From: Chloroflexota bacterium
GTDB lineage: Bacteria > Chloroflexota > Anaerolineae > Anaerolineales > UBA4823
DNA length: 19,107 nt
Assembly: GCA_030613705.1 (NCBI GenBank)
Contig: JAUWLJ010000003.1
Span: forward strand, 1 to 19,107
Reading direction: 5' to 3'
A program made the position numbers and the translations under genes. Numbering within the stretch: the stretch's first letter is position 1; each line of letters opens with the position of its first letter. The notes beneath the pieces are model-generated. The model had not been told where the DNA came from and ran no database searches. It saw only the letters and a program-made list of their open reading frames with translations. Below are positions 8,255 through 16,305 of the stretch, piece by piece.

Positions 8255-10858
8255 TTATTTGACCCAAGAAATGTCGAATTCCATGGGAACTTCATAGATG
8301 GATACCTGATCTGATTTATAAACCGGCGCTCCAAGAAACCTGTCAAATTTGGCCTCATTCACACGGTAAGTTCGGCGTTCTAAGGTACCGATGAAAATAT
8401 AGCGGACATTGTACATATCCAACAATTGTTTTGTGTCTTCCCAGCTATCAGACCTGTATATCGTTTCAATATCCTCTTCGCGGGTTCCAATTTCTTTCCT
8501 ACCACCGCGCCATTGGCTTTCATGACCTGCCCATCCCAACACATTTGGCTGTCCACTGATTGTCGCTACTCGTCCATATTCAGAATATTGTGGTCCAACC
8601 GCTTCAATTACCACACCCGCAGGGGCACTTTCAAGCCAGCGGATTCCAGCTAAATCTTCTTGCGCACTACTTTCTAAATGGGCTGTGCCATCAAGAGTGA
8701 AACCAGAAATTGGATTGAAACCGTTCGTTTTATTCCACAGACTGAAAAAGGGATACGTTAACGCTGCGATAAGCAAAATGGCTAATCCAATCCGAAAAGC
8801 AATTCCCCAAAACCGGCTTAATTCCTTCAAAAGCACTGCAGTCCCAAAAGCTGCTGCCAATCCCCAAAAAATCCAGGTCTGATAATAGAATTTAAAAATT
8901 GTATTCATCCGGGATCCAAATTGGTCCCGGAGATAGAAAAACTCTGTGAACAACACCAATAAACCACCCATGAGGATCAGTAGCAGGATAAAATCATGTA
9001 CTGTTGGGAGTGATGAAAGGGTTTGTTCTGAAATTATTGTTTTTTTCTGACTTAATGAGGGTTCAGGTTCAATGGCAGTTAACGATTTTGGTCTGTATAG
9101 GGTTAACAAATATCCAAATGTCAAACCCAGCAAGAGAACAATAGTAATCCATGCCAATCCGGAAAACCGACGCGACAAGGATTCTGCTAACAAAATAATG
9201 CCTGGTTCACCACCAAGAGAGCTAACAAAGATATTTCCAAGCAAGGGGATGCTGGCGATCCCCAAACCGAATAACAACGAGATGAGCCATAAACTAATAA
9301 CCAGACCCAAAGCCAGAAGAAATCCGCGACCAACATAGAATTGGTCTTTGCTGCGCACCCTCAAGAATAATAGGTAGGCAAAAATCGGCAACAGCAAGGA
9401 TCCGAACATGACCCAAAAGTGTGCCCCCCGGGTAGAGTAAACTAAATTCGGTAATATTCCACCGGCTTGCGACGAGAATCCTATGTAGAAGGGCAGGTAT
9501 AGCAAGACTCCCGAGAGCGCTAGTGAAATAGCCATGATAAGGAAATCTTTCGCGATGGAAACTAACGAAGGTTTTTTTTGTAACTCAGCCATTACAATTG
9601 AGTCTTGAATGGGTTGATCCACACTCAGTTTCTCTGCCTGGCGTTCTGTTATCACTTTCCGCGCCACATATACCAAGCTGAAGAAGAATACATACATGGG
9701 GAAATCCCACGTATTTAGAAAAGCCAATCCGCCGATTATTAATACACCCGCCCAAAATGTTTTTGAATTAATTGCTAATTCTAAACCGAGCCAGCGCATT
9801 TTCCCTGTTGCACCACCCATAAATAAATTCAGGATCAATCCGACCGCCAGCAGCGCAAATGGCATGACTAAAACATGTGGGTGCAGGTCCCCAAGTAAAT
9901 AGGAAAAAAACGGGAATTCGTCGATCACCTCTCTCCATGTTCCCGCAAAATCGTAATCCTGAACCACACGGGAAGCTCGCCACCACCATAGATAACGGGA
10001 AGGAATCCACGAAAGTGGTTGGGAAGGTGGAACACTTAATTCCTTCATATCCAACCATACCCAAAACCTTGAGCTGAGCTGCCCAGTCCCATCCTGAAGC
10101 CAAAAAAGACCACGGGCGTGCATAACCTCGAGAAAACCCTCCAGGTTGCTGACAATGAGAATAAAAGTCGGCCCAAGCAGGGATAAGAATAAATTTTGTG
10201 AATTATCTAATCTGGAGGTCGGATTCCTCTTTGGTTTGAGCAGAGACAGCAAGGAGTATAAAATCCCATAAGCTGCGATTGCACTTAATGCAAAGGTCTG
10301 TGACAATGCCATGTTGAAAGCCACACTGCCAGGAGTAGCAGTTAGTTTGGCAATCATTGCCGTGATCACGTAACCAAAATAATAATATGATATTGCGTAA
10401 CCAGAAAGCCAAGGGTCGTGTGGTGGGAAAACCCGGGAATTAAGAATTGCGTTGATAAACGCTAATTCCATCGGTTTCTCAGTTCCAAGGATCTCAGGAT
10501 TCGCCGCTCGGATGAGGGTCCAGATACCAAATGCGACCAGGAACAATGCCTCAATACTTATTACGAGACGACGATTATCCCGCCACCAGCGGCTCAATTC
10601 TTCAATTGGAATTCCTCGCAAGGCCCAATAACTCAATCCAAGTAATATTGTTAGACCGAGAATCAAGCCACCGATATCATTTCTAATAATTCCGAGCGAA
10701 GCCAATAACCAGAATATAAATCCCCAAACCAGCAATCCAAAAATTCTGCTCAGGGAATAACCCCGGTCAGCGAGCGCGGGCAACAACCGGTAGGTGAGAG
10801 GAAATGACACCAACCCGATCAATGTGATACAGATATACCAAACTAAAAAAGTGAGCAT
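8255..10858 (-). CDS. Stand-alone YYY (DUF2298 / Chlor_Arch_YYY) integral membrane protein
   Basis: Protein of 867 aa, hydrophobic almost throughout, with many TM segments to about residue 705 and a soluble C-terminal domain (about 710-867). It carries the landmarks of the family once named Chlor_Arch_YYY (TIGR03662, DUF2298): EKPM (127-130), FPPHDPW (144-150), the YYYFG signature (158-162), GDLHPH (323-328), NTWDFP (382-387) and RMNTIFKFYYQ (650-660). All recur in the second half of the upstream 1795-aa protein, so the two are paralogues. Its first residues (MLTFLVWY) align with the start of that module (VLTVVVWY, residues 981-988 there), which supports the ATG at 10858. The biochemical function of the family is not established; the fold and context suggest a GT-C-like glycosyltransferase. 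It lies 22 nt after the larger gene, probably in one operon. Confidence 0.88.
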   Translation of the reverse strand: MLTFLVWYICITLIGLVSFPLTYRLLPALADRGYSLSRIFGLLVWGFIFWLLASLGIIRNDIGGLILGLTILLGLSYWALRGIPIEELSRWWRDNRRLVISIEALFLVAFGIWTLIRAANPEILGTEKPMELAFINAILNSRVFPPHDPWLSGYAISYYYFGYVITAMIAKLTATPGSVAFNMALSQTFALSAIAAYGILYSLLSLLKPKRNPTSRLDNSQNLFLSLLGPTFILIVSNLEGFLEVMHARGLFWLQDGTGQLSSRFWVWLDMKELSVPPSQPLSWIPSRYLWWWRASRVVQDYDFAGTWREVIDEFPFFSYLLGDLHPHVLVMPFALLAVGLILNLFMGGATGKMRWLGLELAINSKTFWAGVLIIGGLAFLNTWDFPMYVFFFSLVYVARKVITERQAEKLSVDQPIQDSIVMAELQKKPSLVSIAKDFLIMAISLALSGVLLYLPFYIGFSSQAGGILPNLVYSTRGAHFWVMFGSLLLPIFAYLLFLRVRSKDQFYVGRGFLLALGLVISLWLISLLFGLGIASIPLLGNIFVSSLGGEPGIILLAESLSRRFSGLAWITIVLLLGLTFGYLLTLYRPKSLTAIEPEPSLSQKKTIISEQTLSSLPTVHDFILLLILMGGLLVLFTEFFYLRDQFGSRMNTIFKFYYQTWIFWGLAAAFGTAVLLKELSRFWGIAFRIGLAILLIAALTYPFFSLWNKTNGFNPISGFTLDGTAHLESSAQEDLAGIRWLESAPAGVVIEAVGPQYSEYGRVATISGQPNVLGWAGHESQWRGGRKEIGTREEDIETIYRSDSWEDTKQLLDMYNVRYIFIGTLERRTYRVNEAKFDRFLGAPVYKSDQVSIYEVPMEFDISWVK

Positions 10859-10880
10859 GGATTAATTCCCAGTAGGTTTT

Positions 10881-13800
10881 TCATTCCATGACCTGATAAA
10901 TCACCGTATCCCCAGTTCGATACACTTCTTGCCAGAAAATACCTTCCATTGAATCGAATTTCTGTAAACCGGAGCCTGGATATAAGGCGCGTTCGAGCTG
11001 CCCAACGACGATGTATTTCACCCCATATTTGTCCAGGATATCCTTCGCTCCTTCAGGATCGGTGGTTAAGTAGAATTCATTAACCTCAGTTATCCTTCCT
11101 TGGATTAATTCCTCAGGAGCTAATGCTCGCTGTTGTCGTTGGTGCCAATTCCAACCTATCACGTTCGGAAGACCAGTGTAGATCGTATTGCGGGTTCCCC
11201 AATGATACTCCACCATGTTGCCTTCAATGATCACAGGCGAACCAACGACGTTATCTTGTAACCAGCGAATTGCTCGATAATCCTGACTCAAATCCATGCG
11301 TGTTTCGAGATCATCATAATCCGCGTATTCCATGAAAGCCATACCATCCAACGTGAGAGGTACATCTTCAACCATACGATCCTTGATTTTCGCTGTACCC
11401 CCTAATAACGGATATAAAACCGCTGAAGCGATCAGGAAAATGACAGTTATTTGCCATAGAGATCTCCATGTAGGAGTCCATTTCGAAATGGACGCCAATG
11501 TCCAACCAAAACCAGCCGCCGCACTCAACGCAAGTAATGTCCACACCTGGAAATAAAACTTGAACACGGTGTTCATCCGCCCAATATCCCCAACAAGAAC
11601 AATTATCTCTACCATCAGAGTCAGTGATAATCCTGCAGCGATCATGACCAGGACTGCCCTCTTTGCATCCGAGAGCCCTGGTTGAAATATTGAGATGCTA
11701 ACCCAAATTACCAAAGGAATGACAAACCAGGCGATCGACACACCCAGGATCTGCAGGGCAATGATCCAGACTAATGTCAAAACACCACCCACAATGAGAC
11801 TTCCGCGATATGGCGATAGTTTTCTGAGCTTTGATAGTGGTGTGTTTGCCATCCACTCCCGAGTCTCCCAAATTAACCAGGCAATGATCACGAAGAGGAA
11901 CACACCCCAATGGGTTACATAAGACAAGAATGGGGTGTGCGGACCTTTCCAAATCTGAATATTTGTATAACCTTGAACATACCAATTCGCGTAAGGTTGG
12001 AAGAGGAGGAATGCCAGGAAGGCCAAAAGCAGCATGGCGCTGGCGGCAAATACAACCCTCTTAAATATTGAAGGGGGACTATTCAATACCTTCAATATCC
12101 CAAACGCGGGCTGTTTATATTTCCAAACAGCGTATCCGACTGCCAAGATGCCCAAGACCAAATAGATTGGGAAATCCCATGTATTTGTGGGACGTAAGGC
12201 GCCGATCGCTAATCCACCTACAAATAAACTTGTTGAGACTCGCAGAATAGAATTGAGCCTTGTGTCTTGGGCGTTTATGCTCCACCCTTTCGCGAATAGA
12301 ATTGATAAGGCCCAGGCAAGAGCAAGTAAAGTCAATGGAAGGGCAAATAAGTGTGCGTGTGAATCCCCATAAAGTACTGTGAAAAACGGAAACTCAGTGA
12401 TTGGCTCTACATCATTCGGGGCTGGAATCGCTCGGCTTGGCAACCAGTACCAATCCGCAATTCCAAACGGCATGGAAGAACCAGTTAGGGTCATGAATGC
12501 ACCTTGCACTGCCCAGATTATTTTGCTGAAAATATTCGCACCTTCGATATTTCCTTCAGGAGCAGCCAGACGTTGGTATCCCTGATAAATCATGCGCAAA
12601 GTGCCGAGATTCCCAAAAACAGCGACTGCTAATGCAGCAAATATCCCAGTGATAAACGGTGAAGACCTAATTATCGCTTTCAGGTGGTGGGCTACAGATC
12701 GTCCTATGCTGACCAGATTCCAACCGATTGAGAAGGCGCCCATAGCGATCATGCTGAATAATGTAGGAATGATCAGGTTATAGGCAACTGATGGCACGAT
12801 ACCAAGCCATTTCACCAGCACCCCAACATATACAAATCCGTAATAATAATAATTGATATATCCACCAGAGAACCATGGATCATATGGAGGGAAGGATGTG
12901 CTTTTTAGCACCGCGTTGAGGTATGAGAAATCCATTGGCTTTTCTCCCCCCTTCCAAGGATGCCAGAGGTCCGGATTGCCTAGACGGATCAGTAAATCAA
13001 AAATAAAAAATGCCAGGAATAATCCCTCAATCGTCAGGAAATAAGTCCGTCTTTCACGCCACTCTCGACGGAGGTCGGCACGCTGTAAGTAGATCAAGAC
13101 AGCAGATAATCCCAGCAAAATTATCACAATAAAGATGATGGTTGGTCTGGTGAATGGAATCTTGATTGATCCAGCTAGCCATACCAGATAAGACAAGAAC
13201 AACATGCCGGCTGTGCGTGATAACGGGTATCCGCGATCAGCCAATCCTGGTAGTGCGATGCGCAGGATAGGATAAGCCATGATCCCTAACAGAGCAATTG
13301 CAAGATACCAAACGACCACAGTCAGGACCTGCGATCGATTCAGCAAAGAATTAAGATTAAAGAGCTGCGACCAAGTGCCTCCCACAAGTTGACCTGCCAG
13401 ACGATCAAATGGCAGCATCATATCCTTCGGAAGATCACCAGCTTTCTTCGGTGTGATATGCACAACCTTGGTTAAATCCACCCCTCCCAAGATTTCACGT
13501 ACATTTTCAGAATCGTAATGAGGACTTTTGCGGAAGATTAATACCTTAGGATGATCGTAGACGGTAAAGGCTTCTTCCGATGGTTGATCATTCAAACCTG
13601 ACGATCCTATGGAAGGATCCGATTGGAAGACTTTGACCAATTCAAAACCCAGATCACCTTGGAAATCCCCAACCTGGGCGACATTGTAGCACGACTCAAT
13701 ACTCTTCTCTGGTGGGCACCCCATTAAGTGCCGGTAATACTCAGTCGTCATGGGGAATCGTTCCGGTATGCGCGGCAGGGTACCCCATTGACGGCTTGAG

Positions 13801-16268
13801 CTGATCAGGATGTACTCAGTATGATCCAGGATGTCATAGAAACGTGACAGCTTATTGGGATTGTCATCCTCGTACATATCAAAATTTAAACCTGGCTCAT
13901 AAATTCCTGCAAATCCATCATAACCATCGAGGCGAACAGGTAAACCATCATCCCAGGCTCCTTCGTTGGCGAGTGGTGCTCCGCGCAGAATGATGCCACC
14001 TTCGGAATCTTCCAGACTGACATTAAGATAATACTCCTGACCATCTTCCAAATATAAAGGCTTATCCAATAGCAACCTGAAACCATCATCACCCTCAAAA
14101 TTACCGGATAATTTCGCCGATGCGAGTAAATCGCTGCTGTCTGGTCGAGAAGAGATGGTGAAATTAAGAGTTTGTTCTCTGGATACTTCTGGGGAGATGA
14201 TGTTTAATCCCACATCTGTCAGAAAACCATCATCCGGTGAAGTGAAATTTGCCAGATATGAATTTGAAGAGCTGACCAAGGCATCAGAGAGGGCAATCGA
14301 CTCGCGATGAATTTGGTCGCCTTGAATTGTGATGACTAGATCGCCGTTCAGGCTTACAGGTCCTTGAACGGGAGGTAGGCTCAAGTGAAGATAATATTGT
14401 TGATTGGCCACCAATTCAAGTGGTTGTTCTAATACAGCTGTTGAGGTCTCGATGGTTCCATTTTCAGAAGGGTAAAAACCAACGGATAAGGTTACAGATT
14501 CGGATTGCCCACCTCCGCCGGGGATCTCAGAGATCTTCAATCTGAAATCTTTATCGCCAAAGTTGGTATAAGGGTTAATGACCTTGTATAAGTTGATCTC
14601 GGTTAGTTCACCGCTATCTTTAGGCGTAAATCCACTCACGAATGGAAGATCCGGACGGATCATGTAGTTGTGTGGATAGGGGATGTGCTGGTTAAATACC
14701 CCATCATTTGATTGAATTGGCAGGTTTATCGGACCTGGGATATTTTGATAAATCCAGCGTGAGGCGTCGACTCTGGTGATCGGCCTGGTGTAAATATTTG
14801 AAAATGAATAGGCGTATAAAGCAGTCGCGAATAATACCCCACCCCCGACTATGATCGCAAGGATCCGTACCCAACTTTTGGATTTGGAATTATACTGATC
14901 AGTTTTAGTATCAGTATCATTGATATGACTTGAGGTTGGGTGAGGGCTTTCAGCATCATCACCCTTCCGCCAATTGTAGAGGCGAACAACAGCCCAGGCA
15001 GCGAAAATCGCTAGAATGGGATAGATCAGGAGCTGGTAGCGCATCGAGGGATTGAAGATCAAAGATTGCCAGATGAAGATTAAAGCAGTCCATCCCCACA
15101 ATAATATATGCTTTCGCCATTCACCTTTGATCATCCTCCAGCCAACCCACAAGAATCCTGTCCAAGCCAGCAGGCCTAACGGTAATCCCATCCCCCACCT
15201 AACTATATTCTCCCAGGCAAACCATACGGGGCGCCGAGCCCACTGAAGTGCGGGTGGAAAATCTACATCTCCTTGAGCTTGTGTTTGCAATTCTCGCAAA
15301 TTAGCCACCCAAGCTTGGTTTAGGGTGAATCCAAAAAATCCTGGACCGCTGAATGCCATCGGCTGGAAAATGCGGAATACAAGCAAGCTTACAAATCCAG
15401 CCAAGATCAAATAACCCAATGCGCTTTGTGCAAGTTGCTGCCGTGTATGACCCCTGACACTCGCCAAACGTATAATCAATGCTGCAGGGAGTAATATCGC
15501 CAGGGGTGCAGCGCTGACCTTTGACGAAGCTGCCAGACCTAGCACGATACCAAATCCTAGGGATAATGAGAAGATAGGATTTTTTAGAAAATTGGATATG
15601 TAAGATTTAATCGAAGCAGGGATATTCTTTTTAATGTTCGCTTCATTCTCGACGATGGATGACTGTCCTGGTAAGCTATAAGCACTGTCGTTGGGAAAAT
15701 CTATCTGATCATAAGCCACCCGCACTGCGAAATAGACAGCCATCATCGCGAACAAAGTCGTGAATGTATCGACTGTGAAGAAGTGTGAATGCTGGATCTG
15801 TAAAACCGCAAATGCAGAAAAGCTTGCTGCTAACAAACCGACCCGTTTGTTATAAGCTTTCGCCGCCACAAGATACACGAATAAAACTGTCAAGAGGTCA
15901 GCGAGGGCTGATAAGAAACGCCCGGCATTAGTCATTTCGTTGAATCCGGATTGTCCATATACCCACTCAACCGCGTAGCGTGTCAAATACATGGGTAAGG
16001 TACCGTATACGTAAAATCCATGCCCGCGATTATGGGGATTTAAGCTCGAATTCGCCGTGTCCCAATACTCTGCAAGACTATTCACCGGAGATATATCCGA
16101 TCCAACCCAGATTAAGAATCGCTCATCGGGATGAAGATATTGATATTCCCCCCATGACAAACCTCTGAATCGCAAAAAAGCTGCTGCTATAAGAATTATA
16201 GTAAGCAGGATTCCAACGATAATAATATTTCTGGTTCTCTTGCTCTCCGAATCGGTCGCTTGGTCCAT
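10881..16268 (-). CDS. Fusion: GT39-like glycosyltransferase + beta-rich extracytoplasmic insert + YYY (DUF2298) module
   Basis: Giant polytopic protein of 1795 aa. Residues 1-490 are a PMT/GT39-like GT-C module: TM1 (14-32), then first-loop YLHPDERF with the catalytic-type D48-E49, HSHFFTVDTF (160-169), and PSMRYQLLIYP (407-417). Residues about 495-975 are soluble and predicted outside the membrane: ASRWIYQNIPG (502-512), two successive beta-rich segments (about 540-650 and 668-770), then ISSSRQWGTLPRIPERFPM (822-840) and FTVYDHP (901-907). Residues 981-1795 are a full YYY module: EKPM (1109-1112), FPPYDPW (1126-1132), YYYYG (1140-1144), GDSHAH (1301-1306), NTWDFP (1362-1367), RMNTVFKFYFQ (1564-1574), and a soluble tail with YGVKYIVVGQLER. 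The frame is continuous with no sign of a frameshift. Probable role: lipid-carrier-dependent sugar transfer at the outer face of the membrane; substrates unknown. No clear ribosome-binding site precedes the ATG. Confidence 0.9.
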   Translation of the reverse strand: MDQATDSESKRTRNIIIVGILLTIILIAAAFLRFRGLSWGEYQYLHPDERFLIWVGSDISPVNSLAEYWDTANSSLNPHNRGHGFYVYGTLPMYLTRYAVEWVYGQSGFNEMTNAGRFLSALADLLTVLFVYLVAAKAYNKRVGLLAASFSAFAVLQIQHSHFFTVDTFTTLFAMMAVYFAVRVAYDQIDFPNDSAYSLPGQSSIVENEANIKKNIPASIKSYISNFLKNPIFSLSLGFGIVLGLAASSKVSAAPLAILLPAALIIRLASVRGHTRQQLAQSALGYLILAGFVSLLVFRIFQPMAFSGPGFFGFTLNQAWVANLRELQTQAQGDVDFPPALQWARRPVWFAWENIVRWGMGLPLGLLAWTGFLWVGWRMIKGEWRKHILLWGWTALIFIWQSLIFNPSMRYQLLIYPILAIFAAWAVVRLYNWRKGDDAESPHPTSSHINDTDTKTDQYNSKSKSWVRILAIIVGGGVLFATALYAYSFSNIYTRPITRVDASRWIYQNIPGPINLPIQSNDGVFNQHIPYPHNYMIRPDLPFVSGFTPKDSGELTEINLYKVINPYTNFGDKDFRLKISEIPGGGGQSESVTLSVGFYPSENGTIETSTAVLEQPLELVANQQYYLHLSLPPVQGPVSLNGDLVITIQGDQIHRESIALSDALVSSSNSYLANFTSPDDGFLTDVGLNIISPEVSREQTLNFTISSRPDSSDLLASAKLSGNFEGDDGFRLLLDKPLYLEDGQEYYLNVSLEDSEGGIILRGAPLANEGAWDDGLPVRLDGYDGFAGIYEPGLNFDMYEDDNPNKLSRFYDILDHTEYILISSSRQWGTLPRIPERFPMTTEYYRHLMGCPPEKSIESCYNVAQVGDFQGDLGFELVKVFQSDPSIGSSGLNDQPSEEAFTVYDHPKVLIFRKSPHYDSENVREILGGVDLTKVVHITPKKAGDLPKDMMLPFDRLAGQLVGGTWSQLFNLNSLLNRSQVLTVVVWYLAIALLGIMAYPILRIALPGLADRGYPLSRTAGMLFLSYLVWLAGSIKIPFTRPTIIFIVIILLGLSAVLIYLQRADLRREWRERRTYFLTIEGLFLAFFIFDLLIRLGNPDLWHPWKGGEKPMDFSYLNAVLKSTSFPPYDPWFSGGYINYYYYGFVYVGVLVKWLGIVPSVAYNLIIPTLFSMIAMGAFSIGWNLVSIGRSVAHHLKAIIRSSPFITGIFAALAVAVFGNLGTLRMIYQGYQRLAAPEGNIEGANIFSKIIWAVQGAFMTLTGSSMPFGIADWYWLPSRAIPAPNDVEPITEFPFFTVLYGDSHAHLFALPLTLLALAWALSILFAKGWSINAQDTRLNSILRVSTSLFVGGLAIGALRPTNTWDFPIYLVLGILAVGYAVWKYKQPAFGILKVLNSPPSIFKRVVFAASAMLLLAFLAFLLFQPYANWYVQGYTNIQIWKGPHTPFLSYVTHWGVFLFVIIAWLIWETREWMANTPLSKLRKLSPYRGSLIVGGVLTLVWIIALQILGVSIAWFVIPLVIWVSISIFQPGLSDAKRAVLVMIAAGLSLTLMVEIIVLVGDIGRMNTVFKFYFQVWTLLALSAAAGFGWTLASISKWTPTWRSLWQITVIFLIASAVLYPLLGGTAKIKDRMVEDVPLTLDGMAFMEYADYDDLETRMDLSQDYRAIRWLQDNVVGSPVIIEGNMVEYHWGTRNTIYTGLPNVIGWNWHQRQQRALAPEELIQGRITEVNEFYLTTDPEGAKDILDKYGVKYIVVGQLERALYPGSGLQKFDSMEGIFWQEVYRTGDTVIYQVME

Positions 16269-16305
16269 AAAAGGGTTATTTAGTGCACTTCATAATATAA
16301 CCAGA

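Noticed and set aside
9768..10103. 111-codon and similar open frames overlapping the large membrane genes on either strand
   Set aside because: They are shadows of strongly supported genes, with no ribosome-binding sites or recognisable protein features.
10859..10880. Possible frameshift separating the fused and stand-alone YYY genes
   Set aside because: The first gene ends with a normal YYY C-terminus and the second begins at the module's natural start, so they are two complete genes, not one broken one.
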